The notes beneath the pieces were generated by a model. The model did no database searches, was not told the origin of the DNA, and saw only the letters and a program-made list of their open reading frames with translations. From Ectocarpus siliculosus (taxonomy: Eukaryota; Sar; Phaeophyceae; Ectocarpales; Ectocarpaceae): a stretch of 64,000 nt of DNA. The position numbers were made by a program, and so were the translations under genes. The DNA lies in assembly GCA_000310025.1 (NCBI GenBank), contig FN649741.1, positions 597,917 to 661,916 on the forward strand, written 5' to 3'. This document shows, one piece after another, positions 12,301 to 24,100 of the stretch. The stretch's first letter is position 1; every line of letters begins with the position of its first letter.

Positions 12301-15300
12301 GCAACATCCGACCCAGAGACGAAAAAAATAAATAATGGAACCAAAGGCGAAAGGATTGCCAGTTAAGAAGGGTTCAACAATTGCGTAGAATTGAGAGGCG
12401 GTGCATATCGCCCAGGTGCAACACCCCCCCCCCATAACACCCACGAACGTTTCTACATTCTTGCATTCTTGCATTCTTGCATTCTTGCTCTGCCGTTTTC
12501 TTTCTGCCCCTCTATCTCTTGTCTATCCACCTCGCTCCCTCTCTCCGTCTAGACACATCTCTCACGTTTTCCCGCAGTCCGGACAGGCGACCTTGTCGCC
12601 CGCATAGGCCTTGCGGTGCTCGTTCTCCACGATTGCGTAGGTCGTTAGGACCACGTCCGCCGACGTCAAATCCTGTCGCACGCCAGTCAGACATTCGTAC
12701 ATGCCGAAAGCGTCATAAAAACTAAACATGGCGGGCGGGCGGTATACAATGGAAGAGTGTTCGGCACGGACGATACACACAAAATACCAAGTGAAAAAAA
12801 TCAAAGGATGTACAAATACACGCATGCAAAATAATACTTACAAAAACAAAAAGTTCCTTGAAGGTTCAGCACAGCCTTCATCTCCTGGATGGGGTCGGAC
12901 CGAAGGGTTTCTCCGCTGCTTGGACGACAGCAACAAAAACAATACCACTAACGACCACAGCAAAGAAGAAGAACAAGAAGAAGAAGAACAACAACAACAA
13001 CAACAACAACGACCGCCACAAGTTCCCACCTCTGCGAGAGTAGCTCTCTTAGCCCCGTGATGAATCACCACCTTGAGGACGCCCGGCTTCACGAAGCGAG
13101 CAAGCTCGCTATGCCACTGCTTCAGGGCGATAGTGGGGCAAACGACCAGGGTACCCCCCCGGGATTCCTTCGACGCGCCACCGGGCCCCATCTCCTCCTC
13201 CGACTTGGCCCACCGTTCTTGCATGACCTTGTCCTTCTTGTTCACCCGGTTGGCCACAATCGTGCAGATCGCCTTGAGCGTTTTGCACAGCAACAGTCGA
13301 GACAGAAAGCAAGAAATATAAGAAATGGAGAGATGATGACGATGACCAACAGAAACTCACCTACCTGTGGTTGAAAGAATTTGGGCCATTTTTTTTTTTT
13401 TGTCTTCACTTCAAATCAGCGCCCATCACATGAACAGAGAAACTTGTCTACAAAACATCTATACACAGAAGACGATAAAGAGAGAGATGGATGCCAGGGG
13501 AAAATATGGTTTGCAAGAAAGTGCAAGAATCCGAATCACAAACGACGCACCAAGCGACTGCACGCACCGCAGATATTGGAGCAGCTGTTCATGGACAACA
13601 ATGGTGGAACAGCAGTACTAGAGTAGCCAAAGCCGACACCACCGACAGTGCTTCATACAGGTGAATGCGTACACACAGAGGACCCTCCTCACACTCCCTT
13701 CAAAACACCATATGTGATGAAGTTGAAGTCGGAGTCCGAGGAGGGCGACTGGTCGACAGGCCGGCTACCGTCAAGGAACTGACGACCGTCGAAAATTTCT
13801 GAGTTCAGCCGACCATGCTCGCCCCGAACTAACCTGGAGCGTTTTTCCCATGCCCATTTCGTCGGCTAAGATACCCCCCTGTGCGGACAGTAGTCCAATC
13901 CAGCGGGTCCCGGACGCAGAGGAAGTAACGCAAAACAGGGGGAGGCTCAGCTCAAACTGGGTGAGAGTGCAAGCAACGGGAAGTTGGAGCAATGACAGCG
14001 GACAAGATCGTCCTTCACCAGGACATCCCTCTTCCCCCCGAAAACGCCTGTTGAACTGACGGAAAGCCTATCCCTACCAAGACACCCAAACATACAAACA
14101 GGTGAGCTGTGTCTGAGGATTGGAACCCCTTCCTTCCACGTATCCAGCGTGTTGCGGATCGAGTCACTACAAGCTAGGCGGCGTAATCGTATTCTCCTGC
14201 TGAACACAACCACTTCGCGGCCCAGACCCCAACTTATCGTGTAAGGTTAAATATTCAGCGGGATCGGGAGAGACAGCAGGTCTTGTTGCGATATGCTATT
14301 AATACATGCGTAGACCCTGTTCAAGCAAAGGTGCTATGTGGTGCTTGCTTCGCACCTTGTAGTCTAGCTTCTCTTGGTTGAGCATCCACGCTAGCCTGCT
14401 CGGTGCGGGAAAGAGAGCATCATCGCGTGACAGCGGCGTCGCGAGCAAAAAGGAAACAAAAAGTGACGATAGAAAGCAAAGAATTCACATGTGTTTTCAC
14501 ATGTGCTTCGAAGGGACGACTCGAAAACGCAAAGGCTTGCACGATTTCGGAGTGAAAAAAGTGCCTTCTGGCAGTACGATATATCTTTGCGGGCGTAGGC
14601 GACGCTCAAACGGCTTGAGGCCGGAAGGCCTCGTCATCGACTGTTTCTCACCCCACCGTCAAACCACACAAACCATGGGAGAAACAACAGCCCTGGCCTT
14701 ATCCTTAGGCCTGGCACCAGCAGAAAGGTGTCATACATCACTCAACCGGACACTTGTCTGGCGCGCCTACTCAGCGCCAACTACTTCAAACCAAAACCAC
14801 AGCCAACTCTCTCTTGCAAGGTAGTACTTGTGTGCGAGCTGGTTCTGAAAATAGGAACGGAAGGGGCTCGCCTTACCCTTCGGCCTGGTAGGGCAGCAGG
14901 GTCGCCATGATGTCATCCGGACAATTGGCCTTCTCTGTCCACTCCTTGCGCACCAGGTCGTCCGGCGTGATGGGCTCGTACATGTCATCCACTTCGCCCT
15001 GGCTCTTGACAACCTTCTGCTCGAGAAGGGTCTGCGCGTGCAAGCGCGCGAAGGGGGTATGGGAGCGGGTAAGCGTACTACCGGCACAGAGAACACTGAC
15101 ACCCGGGAAGGAATACGCACAACATGGTCCTAGAACTAAAGCACGTTGTGCGATTGATGGACAAATTGATTTGGGACGATTGCCGCGGGGCACGAGCAAG
15201 ACTAACGGAAAGGGCGACTCCGGAGCAAAAGACCAGACGTGCACCAACGGCAAACCTCCCCTGCTACCATACCAGGTCCTCTAGGCCATTTAATTCGCTA

Positions 15301-18300
15301 GAGCGTCGCAACACAAGCAACACCTCATGTCGCGTTTGTGATGAATGAAATTCATCGCGGCCAAGCCAGCCGCCACCTTACCTACCTAGCCGGGTGCCCC
15401 GCACAACACACAGCAGTATGCCGTAGGATGTACAAGATACCACACCCCCTAGATATCAAAGAAGGTCGACTACACCACGGCCTAGAGGATGCCAATATCA
15501 GAGGATATGTTCTCGGAAAGGTCTAGACGAGGCGGTTCCAACGCCGCCATTTACGGCACCGTCACTGCTTTTTCTGCAGCAGAGAAATCGAGCTTTCGAA
15601 ATTTTGGCCCAGGGTGGGGTGGGTGGTATCTCACGTCATGCAACCTACGGTACGGTGCTCCCTCTCACCTGGGCAGCGTCATCGAGATCTCCGTAGCCTT
15701 CCACCTCTTCGGGCGTGGTGACCTTGAACACGGTGCACATCAAGTGGTGCCATTGCGTCGACGGCCCCCAGCTCCCCTCCGTTACCACTCCGATCTTGAG
15801 CGCGCCTTTCATGATCTTCTCGTCGCACCTGCGTTTTGCATCAAGGGGGGGGGGGAGGGTATGCAGATTGTCGTATTTTCTTCTCTTTGTGGATCTGTGC
15901 GCACACGTCAATACACGTGCGGTACTCGAGAGGCACCCGTCATGTGTAAGAAACGTTTTCGCTCTCTCTCTCTCTCTCTCTGAGAGCGCACGTTCACGCC
16001 CTTTGTACTGCAGCACACAGCTAATGCAACATAGTCTAATCCGCCTTTGCGTGTGTGTAGCGAGGTGCATTGTGAGCAATTCTCGCGCGACACCTCGGCG
16101 CTCCCGGCCATCCCGGCCATCCCGGCAAGCCAACCCCGCAAAAAGCTACCACGGTCACCCTTCTAGCACATTCCCCGAAATTTCCCCTCCCGAGCCCTCG
16201 AAATCCTAACGCAGCGCCACCCGACGCATTGCAACCCTGCACGCATTGCAACTCTGCCCGCAAACCCACTACCTCACCCTGCTCTGTCCTGCCCGTTTCG
16301 TTCTCTACCCCAAAATCATGACATGCCCCACCTGCGGCACATCGCCCGACTAGTCTTGGCGATCTCGCAAACGTATCTCATCGGGGACCCTTTCGTTTTC
16401 TGGGCTCCCGTCTGGGCAACCGCCTCCGCCGCCGCCCCGGCTCCGGCGCGAGAAGAACCGCCGCCGCTCTCGCTCACACTGCCCCCCCCGCTTGCAGCGG
16501 CGGCGGCAGACGCGGCAGCAGCTTCGTTTGCCTGAGCTACAGACTTTGCCGCTGTCGCTGCTGCCGCCGCCGCGTTCCCGCCGCCAGAGGGACTGCTGTT
16601 GTTGCCGCTGCCGGCGCTGCGAGCGATGGTCCCGTTGCTGGTGCTGGTGCTGCGCTTCTTCGAAGTGCCGTTTGGTGTGGCTGACGATCGTGGGGCAGGA
16701 GGCGAAGATGGCCGCCTGCTTGTTTTGGCCTTCTTGTTGGCGGTTTCGAAGTCGCTGCTGCTGTCTTCTGCAGAGCTTTCCTCGGAGGAGTCACCTTCCT
16801 GAAAAAAAAAAAAGAAGGGAAAGACAGATAGTGACAGCACCGCACCGCGTAGACAATGCTCAGACACTGAATACCACGCGGCCATTGATGTCTCGCCGCC
16901 ACGGGTAGCATGATACCGTTGTCGCAACCCGCAAGAAGGACAAGGATGCAGCGACTTCAAAGGGCAACGTGAAATGTAAAGGTCCCATAAACACCACACC
17001 CCCTGGGTAGGTCTTATAGTGGTGCCCCGCACCCACACTGGCGACACGTACAGCCCAACCCAAGGAGGGCAGCGCGTGCTTCCGAAAAAGCTACAACCCC
17101 GGACGCGTATCTCTGCTCTCTGAAAAGACGATCAAGCACGGCTGCGGCGATAACTGTTTTGGTTCGGCGCGAAAAGGGCCCCGTGTCTGGGTACAAACAT
17201 GTTTTCATGTGCAGCAGAAAGTACTGGCTCACGTTGTCGCTGTCGTCCTCCGCTTCGTAGTCGCTGTCGTCGCTGTTGTCTGCATGACATGACATGACAA
17301 CACGATTGATGCCAGTCCGTCGGTGTCAAGCAGAACCCACACCAGGCAGCACGCAGCGGCGGCAAAGGCAGCAGGCGCAGTGATACATCGCACAAGCGGC
17401 GCGCGAGAGAGAGAATTTGAGTAACGATTTGAACGCAACTTTGCTCACCGGCGAAATCGCTGCACAATCCATGAAACGTGTATCGATTGACTACATAACA
17501 CAGGTACAGTAGTGTGAGGTGAGGCGCACTGACCGCTAGCGAAACAACCGAAGGACGTCACAAGACAAATTTCGACCTCTCGGTGTCGGAGACCCGCGCG
17601 CGAAAAAGCGGGGACTTGGGAACGAATTCGCACAGCGAGTTTGTCAGCATTTCCGGAGCTCGGCACGACATTTGTCTCGACGTGGTATCTGGTTTCGTAC
17701 GTCCTGTATCAACTGTCGACAGCTTTCTCCAACAAAACTGCTGACCAAAACACAAGGGAGTGTCCTACATATGATATGACCAGAAACAGAGGTCTGCCTA
17801 GAGTATTAGCAAGGGTTGACGACGACTGACTGCCGATGAAGTTGACACAGCAGTGGTTGTTCCACTTGTTGGTACAGTGTCTCGAGAATGTTTTTTTGTT
17901 TGCATGACAAACAGCAATACGCAAGAGGACTGGACCTCATCAAGGGAACTCCGCACGTCGTGCAACAGGGACCCAAAGGCCCACTTGACGCTGCCTACGA
18001 CACCGCATGTATCCACTGGGTACAACGACAAATTGAGGCGGGGATGCATGTCAGTCAGCAGTGCTGAACCAAGTCTTTCCGGCATATTGCCATGCCACCG
18101 CGTTGGCCTGTTGCTGTAACCCTCGTCAGACCAGGCAAACTGCAGCGCAGCGATAACAAACCGTATGACCGCTACCACTGCTGTCGGCGCTACGAGGGCT
18201 AGCTCATTGACATACCTCTCTGACTACTTGGGTCTGTGAACAGGGAACAGAGAACACGGGGAGGAACCAATGGCGCGATGGTTGGCGCAAATTTGCAACA

Positions 18301-18668
18301 AAAAAATCACCTCCGACAGCCGCATCATCGATGACCTCCACCTCGTCATCCTCTGGAGCTGCAGGCTCCGTCTTCTGCTTGGCACGCAACACACACACAG
18401 AGGGAAAGGCGAAGGCTGTTCACGTAAGTCTTCACGCGTTCGCGAGACTGGCCGTCCTCTCCAAATCAAGCAGACATCGATCACCCGCACGCATCTTTGT
18501 ACATGTGTGGTCTATGCATACGAGATTTGAACAAGTCATAATGCCAACCTGGTGTACCTTGGCGACAGCCTTGCTCTTTCCAGATTTTGCTTTGCTGCCT
18601 TTCCCAGCTGCAGGCGAAGCTGACCCCTTCCTACGAGCGGAAGTTGCCCTTAACGTTGTTCTCGCCAT
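216..18668 (-). CDS. RAD16/RAD5-type SNF2 ATPase with PARP-type zinc finger (partial, C-terminus off left edge)
   Basis: A DNA-repair type SNF2 translocase acting on chromatin or damaged DNA. Exons, 5' to 3': 18558-18668, 18311-18374, 17233-17279, 16332-16798, 15669-15828, 14877-15031, 13834-13945, 13030-13272, 12566-12672, 11279-11397, 10139-10776, 9559-9765, 9220-9351, 1013-1206, 216-348; about 963 residues in the window. Borders keep phase throughout; the acceptor at 13945 is weak. Order of parts: basic N-terminus; acidic and Ala/Gly/Ser-rich linkers; a PARP-type finger whose C-x2-C pair (CRRC) forms across a splice and whose H-x2-C lies at about residues 257-260; LLPYQAEG; Walker A in [11 protein letters not shown]; a C2HC module (CPDCGKT to HRKYFCG) typical of RAD16 relatives; a 212-residue Lys/Asp-rich exon; DEAH in [31 protein letters not shown]; a Cys-rich stretch; and ILLRRTK. 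The RING finger and helicase C domain expected for the family would lie left of base 216. The start is the first ATG of a phase-0 exon. RAD16 versus RAD5 is not resolved. Confidence 0.85.
921..977. repeat. Pyrimidine (CT/CCCT) microsatellite
   Basis: CT and CCCT runs lie in the RAD16-like intron between the exons at 216-348 and 1013-1206. They could serve as an extended polypyrimidine tract only on the plus strand, so they have no obvious splicing role for the minus-strand gene. Confidence 0.8.
1807..1877 (+). tRNA. tRNA-Met (CAT), initiator-type, copy 1
   Basis: A cloverleaf can be drawn with a 7-bp acceptor (TGGCACG/CGTGCCA) and the anticodon CAT in a CTCATAA loop. The T-loop ATCGAAA has the A54 and A60 of eukaryotic initiators. 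One T-stem pair is lost in this copy (GTGG instead of CTGG), so function is doubtful. The A box TGGCGCAGAGG and B box GGATCGAAAC are intact, and a T-run follows. Confidence 0.8.
2076..2146 (+). tRNA. tRNA-Met (CAT), initiator-type, copy 2
   Basis: Full cloverleaf with all stems paired, anticodon CAT and T-loop ATCGAAA. A T-run of seven follows the 3' end as a pol III terminator. Confidence 0.88.
2362..2432 (+). tRNA. tRNA-Met (CAT), initiator-type, copy 3
   Basis: Identical in sequence to copy 2 across the 71 bases, with a T-run downstream. Confidence 0.88.
2630..2700 (+). tRNA. tRNA-Met (CAT), initiator-type, copy 4
   Basis: Full consensus copy. The downstream T-run is short (TTCTTTTA) but still has four T in a row. 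Confidence 0.88.
2919..2989 (+). tRNA. tRNA-Met (CAT), initiator-type, copy 5
   Basis: Full consensus copy with intact A and B boxes and a T-run downstream. Confidence 0.88.
3194..3264 (+). tRNA. tRNA-Met (CAT), initiator-type, copy 6
   Basis: As the consensus, but with the same T-stem mismatch as copy 1 (GTGG for CTGG). This suggests that copies 1 and 6 share a history through unit duplication or gene conversion. Confidence 0.8.
3467..3537 (+). tRNA. tRNA-Met (CAT), initiator-type, copy 7
   Basis: Consensus apart from one T-to-C change in the D-loop (GAGGCAGC). It is the last copy before the LINE, which begins about 78 bases past its 3' end. Confidence 0.86.
3616..8044 (+). mobile_element. 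Non-LTR retrotransposon (LINE, endonuclease plus reverse transcriptase), decayed, inserted in the tRNA array
   Basis: The array unit is cut at GTACACCGC (to 3615) and resumes at TGCTTCTACTGG (from 8045), so the insert is about 4.4 kb with at most a 2-3 bp target duplication. It ends in an (AAC)n tail at about 8025-8044 rather than poly-A. It encodes one APE-type endonuclease and reverse transcriptase protein; no separate gag-like ORF1 is seen upstream. A T-rich 3' region (7510-8024) follows the coding part. The clade is not assigned. Confidence 0.88.
3959..7510 (+). pseudogene. LINE endonuclease/reverse transcriptase, multiply frameshifted
   Basis: Endonuclease motifs run in order: [32 protein letters not shown] and DSDHNLV. 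Reverse transcriptase motifs follow: [50 protein letters not shown] and the catalytic YADD in [11 protein letters not shown]. The tail has [20 protein letters not shown], common at LINE C-termini. The reading frame changes near 4800, 5570, 6250, 6600 and 6840, with in-frame stops at about 5816 and 7048. The catalytic residues survive although the frame does not, which suggests moderate age. Confidence 0.85.
8162..8232 (+). tRNA. tRNA-Met (CAT), initiator-type, copy 8
   Basis: First copy after the LINE. It carries CCTTG instead of CCTCG in the anticodon stem, giving a tolerable G-U pair. A long T-run follows. Confidence 0.86.
8437..8507 (+). tRNA. tRNA-Met (CAT), initiator-type, copy 9
   Basis: Consensus copy; a run of seven T lies about five bases downstream. 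Confidence 0.88.
8707..8758 (+). pseudogene. Truncated tRNA-Met copy (5' three quarters)
   Basis: It matches the tRNA unit through the first half of the T-stem, with several substitutions in the D-loop and anticodon stem, then stops. It forms a 69-bp direct duplication with the start of copy 10, each led by the sequence ATGTAGGAC or a close variant. Confidence 0.85.
8776..8846 (+). tRNA. tRNA-Met (CAT), initiator-type, copy 10
   Basis: Consensus copy and the last of the array. A T-run follows (ATATTTTTC). Confidence 0.88.
11688..11714. repeat. GC-rich perfect hairpin
   Basis: CCCGCCCCCC and its inverted partner flank a loop of about seven bases. It lies in a RAD16-like intron (11398-12565). 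No gene is attached to it. Confidence 0.6.
15421..15650. mobile_element. MITE, family A (CCGTAGG termini), copy 1
   Basis: About 230 bp with imperfect terminal inverted repeats of about 50 bp, beginning CCGTAGG and ending CCTACGG. The inner part of the TIR carries ATCGAGCTTTCGAAA. The right flank is TA and the left flank TG, so one side of the TA duplication has mutated. It lies 18 bp inside the intron after the exon at 15669-15828. Confidence 0.75.
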
Positions 18669-21153
18669 GATCAGGGCTCCTTGTTGGTGTGCTCTCTGGA
18701 GGAAGCTGCGTCACCGCAGACGAGATGCGGCGGGATTCGAATTCAAACCTATGGCCAATCAAAAGCAACACACATCAGCACGCTTCCTGTCCGAAGCTTC
18801 TGTAGGGCAGGGCTAGCGTATCCTCTTTCAACGCCTGGGGTTGGCGCGTGCGAGGATATCGGACAGCTTCGTTTGGTATGGTCCTTGTGTTGTGCGATGG
18901 CCGTGCGGCGGTGGGTGGTGATGTATCCAATGTATCTTTCGCGGGGCGACGCGAACAATACAACACACGTATATATGCATACCCCCCGCAAAATAATACG
19001 TTCCCACACGCAGCAACACACACAACAAATGAATGACAAGGGATGGACCGATAAATTTCTGTAGTGCCATGAACTCTTCTCAAGGATTGAAAGCATCCGC
19101 CCTGCTGCCTGTGCCCACGGAATACTCACTTGTGCGGGTTTCATACGTATAGGCTCGAGGGTCAGGCAAAGGGATGGAACGAAAGAAACGGTGGCAAAAA
19201 TATATATATTAGAGTACTTCGAACTTGCAACAATCCAGAAGTGATGGTCGCCGTGACCCAACATCCTCAAGAAAAGCGTGTCCCTCTTTACTCTTTACCC
19301 AGGCGTTGTGTGGGCGTACCCGAAGCAATTGTGTTGAGCTGCCCACCGCAAATAAATGCTTTCTACCCGAGGCATGTTGGCATACCTGCTACGGTACCCC
19401 TTGCCCCTCAACAACGACATTGTCACCACCCGGTGTACACTCTCATCATGCACGACAACGGAAGGTACGTTGGGCCGATCACATACCTTCAAGAACCTGC
19501 AAGAGTTTTCCGTGGTGAAGTTTGGAAGCCCTGCAAGAAAATACTCAAAAATCGAATCCGAATCAATCGTTCCGTCCACGTTCGCATTGGATAACGTATC
19601 AATAGAGATGAGATTCGAATGAACAACCACATGTAGATTGGAGCAAACGGCTAAGACACCAGTCACCAACAACAACCTGGGCATGGCAACAACACGGGAA
19701 ATAAATTCCTCCGTTCATTTTACCGCGGGCATATACGACCAATGGGGTACCTTACCCCCTCAATCTTGGAAGACACGCCTACCGCGCAGCACGCACTACT
19801 ACTACTGCTGTACAGCACCTCGCATGCCCATGGGCTTGAAGGTGCCATGCACCAATCTTCTTGAAGAGGACCTAAGGAAGGTATGGTACAGTCACATCCA
19901 GGGCCGGCCCCGCACTGTCAAGAATCAATTATTAGTGGTCGTGCCGCCGTCGTAAAGACAAACGATCGCTCCTTCGCACACCAGCAATATCCTCCCCCGC
20001 GCAATAACGTCGCTGAAAGTAGAGTGGAGAGAGACAACACAGAACGGGCGTATCCATGCTCGCTCCCATATCTTACGCCCTGCACATTTACCAGAAAAAA
20101 CAACCGCACACTACACTGTAGGAAAATACCACACCATGCATCAAATCGTCCAGGGAACCCATCCCTTTCTGGAACGGTTGGGGCTGTGCCGTGCTACCGC
20201 ACCTTCATGGTGGCACTTGTGGCCTAAAGATAACTACTCGGTGTCGCGTCCACGCCAACTGCTGCCATATTCGTATAACCAACTGCATGTCTTATGCTAC
20301 GGGAAGCACGCCTAGGCATGCTTATGCATGAATCCCACAAAGAGGGACGGGCTCGACCACTGCTTCACAGGTGGCGACTTTGGAGAATAGCGGGACCCGA
20401 CCATATACACCAATCAACCGACACGCATAACAGCACAGATGAGCACGCAACGTGGGTCTTCTTTCCTCCATGTCACTCATCCTTTTCGCTAATCGCACCG
20501 CGCTTATCCCGCGCGATTCACCACGAGGCAACAAACACGATCAAACACGTCGACAAGACTCCGGGGGGAGAGAAACAAGTGAAAACGTAGCCGGCTTTCT
20601 TGCTCTGTCTGTCTCCTCCTCTCGTTCCTCAACTTAAACTTAAAAAATTGACACACGCACGCGCTGATGCCGTTGCCGTTGGTTCTCTCAGCAACAAAGC
20701 ATGCATCGAAGACATCTTGCAGCCAGAGGCAGCCAATTCACGGCAGATGATGCCGCAGCAGCCGTGTACGACACATGAAACATGTAGAAGTGGGCAACGA
20801 ATATGTCGACCTACTAACGGGGGGCACCGCAAGATCGAACACCAACACGACGTGTCGCGCTGCCACCTCCCCCCCCTCCCTTTTGTTACTCCCTAACACA
20901 ACGCTAGCTCTCGCGCTACCCAATGAACTGTCTAGCAGACCCTGGCGCTCCCATAGAGGAGGCGGGGGAAGGCTCCAAATACTCCCGTTTCTATACAAGG
21001 ACCATCAGGATGGAGGACGGGGGGGTGCTTGGCGAAAATAGCCATGATGACGGCGATGGTACGCTCCGTTGCTACCCTGCCGCCCAGCTGTAGACGTTTC
21101 ACCAAATTTACTTAGCCTTTGTTGTATGTTTGCTGGTGTTGGTCATGGTCTGG
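18669..21153. other. Intergenic, RAD16-like 5' side / MetH 3' side
   Basis: About 2.5 kb between two genes on the same strand. It must hold the MetH 3' UTR and the RAD16-like promoter. I see a TA-rich stretch at 19200-19211 and scattered TACTGCTGTA-type motifs (about 19800), but no gene. Confidence 0.5.
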
Positions 21154-24100
21154 TCAATCCCGGTCGTAGCTGAGTATGGGAGAGAGCCACTTTTCGCATG
21201 TCTCTAGATCCATTCCCTTGCGCTCGGCGTAAGACGATACCTGTGGTTTTCGGCACCCAGCGGAGTATTGGGGGGGGGGGGGAGAGTTGCCCATGTGTTG
21301 CTTGTTACTTTCGCTCGCCTTCATGGTTTCATTGGTGACCACGAATTCATTCAGGACCTGGGTCGGACAAGAACCTTTTCCCCTACTCGTGGAACGGGCG
21401 TCGCGAACGTACTAGGCACTCTTGCGTCAGACCTCCTTGACTGCAGCCTCACCCGGTGGCTCCACGTTTACTGCCACGTGAACAGGGGCATGTGTGACAA
21501 GCGACAAAGAGAGCGACACATGCACGTCGCTCGTCAAACATGCAAAGCTTCACGTTACTCGACTTGAGACCCAACCGAGCCAGCCCCAAGCTTCTTCCGT
21601 TACTGCTGTGTTCACCTGGTCTTTCGCGATCGTTCCGACGGCGAAGTACTCGGAATCAGGGTGCGCGAACACCAGGGCGGAAACCGACGACGCTGGCATC
21701 ATCGACAGGGATTCGCTCAGCTCGATGCCAGTCAGCTCGGCGGCCTGCCACAACAAAGAAGTGCCACATGTTGCAGAGTCAGCGAGACCAGACATGTTCG
21801 AACATGGACATGCCCAAATGGGTGGAAGGCGATGTCGCGGACTCTCATCCAGGTGACAAACGGCAGCATTGGCGAAAGGTTTAAGGGGCGCGATAAAAAC
21901 AACAGAAACGACAAGGAAAAAAAACGGACCACGAAAACGGTCGGCAGATTAAACGTAAAAACACAACGACGATTCGACCCATAAGAAATGCTCTTTTTGC
22001 TCTTTTGAAAGCCAACCTACGCAAAATTGAGCCAGCTGCCGGCGTGAGTACTTGGTAGCACCGCTGCTGCCGCCGTACTCCTGTGCACCCACGCGCGACG
22101 TGGCGTGCTTTCGTGACAGCAACGCCGTCAAATCAACATCAACGCCTAGAGAACAGAGGGGCGTGGTGTGCCCTCCAGTAACCCTCTTACACTCCGCGGT
22201 GACCCGCACCCCTTCGCCCCCTCGAGGACGCGTGGTCAGTGGTCCCACAGCTAAGGCGTGCAAAACGCCCCCCTCCGCCCCCCCCCGATGTTTGCCATTG
22301 GGGTTGGGTTTTCGTCGCTTGGCAACGACGTTGTAAAACAAGCCAATTCACTTCGTGAACTCGGCAACCAGGTTACCGTTTTTTTTTTTACCTCTGGTTT
22401 TTTTTTGGCGGTAACCATAATGGTGGTCGAGTAGATCATGTTGTGCGGGGTCGAGAAACCTCACTCCGCGCAACGGGGGATGATCGCACCACGTTGTGTT
22501 AAAATGGTCAAGCTTCCTCGAGGCAGTTACACAGTGCTTATAACTGTCTCTGGAAGTGAAAGCACCAGAAAATAAATCAAGTCATACGTAGCTGTCATCC
22601 GTAGGCAAGGAAGTAAGCACAAGATGCCGAACACCCTTAGCAGGATGCAGCTCACCCTTCATGCGACTCGCCAAATACCTCACGGCGCTTCGCGCTTGGT
22701 GATGTGAGAGCCTGGTCCGGTGAGAACCCGGCGTGCTCCGTCCCGGCTTTGTAGGGATGCGAGGTCAATGGTCAAACGACTACGGCATGCACGACTATGA
22801 GTACACCCCCCCCCCGTCCAGATCAAGTAAACACACTTACGTTGAGCAGATCCCACATGGTGCGCTTCTCGGTGTGGTCGGGTTGGGACGGGTATCCCGG
22901 GGCAGGGCGGATGCCCTGGTACTTGAGCTTGAACAAGTCCTGACCCTCCACCTGGAATGTCGTCGTGTTGGCGTTACACGTAGAAAACAGCAGCTCGTTG
23001 TTGGCGCTACTTAATGCAGATATAGGCGACAAGTCCGATGTTGGCGATGAGAGCAAAAGTCGAGCCGACCCTGGCGCTCCCTGCTCATCGCAAGTGCGAT
23101 ATGCTTCAGGTCTTCTCCTTCCTCAGGGAACTCCACGACTCCAACAACGAGAAATGGCTACCGTAGGATGAAACGACACTACGCCCCCTGAACCAACATC
23201 CACAGGTCGATTACTCTGCAGCAAAAACAGTGACGGCGCCCGACATGGGGGCGTTGGAACCATCTCGTCGAGAGTTTTCCGAAAACGCACAATTTGAGGG
23301 TGGCATCCTCTTCGTCGTGGAGTGGTTGGGCTTCAAAAATCAGTCCAGAGGGTGTGGTATATCTTGCGCGTGTGTTTTCTCACCTTCTCGTCCGGAGCGT
23401 ATCCCCATATGTCCTTGCGCATGTCTTCGTGCAGCTTTTCCGCGAAGGCTTCCACGAATCGGTCCGTCAGCGCCTGGCCAACCCATCATACGATCACAAC
23501 ACAACATCGGATTCAACAACCACCCAAGGAATCGATCACACAACGCCGCTGGATTGAGGATGTACTGCTGTCGAGGAACACTAACGACCACGCTGGGCAC
23601 ACCATCATGTTGTTTCGTTCTCGTCAGCACGACGATACGGCCGCCGTGGGCGTCCACACATGGACACAAAGACATTTGCGTCTCGCCAGCCGAGAATTGG
23701 CAGACTTTGATTTGGTTGCAAAGGGGAGGTTCTCAGACGTCAAGCTACAGTGTCAAAGTGGCCCTGACAAAAACCGCATTAATAAGGCCGGTTTCCGCCC
23801 TGTATATAAAGCCGGTGCAGTCGCATGGCACAGATGGATGAAACATCCGACATGTCTCACGGTAGTCGGAATAGTGCTGGGTGCCCGGTACAAGACCGGC
23901 CAAATCCTATACAGCAGGGACTATCGCTACTGCAACGACAACAAAGAGGATACTGCTGTCATACCTGAACCATGATCTTGGAGTAGTCGTCGTTGAGATC
24001 CTCGAATTCCTTCACCATCTTCTCGCAACCCATGCACGCGATCGCGAACATCCCCATATAGTCCGCCACGCCACTCTCCTAGCGGGATAAAACGTCAAAA

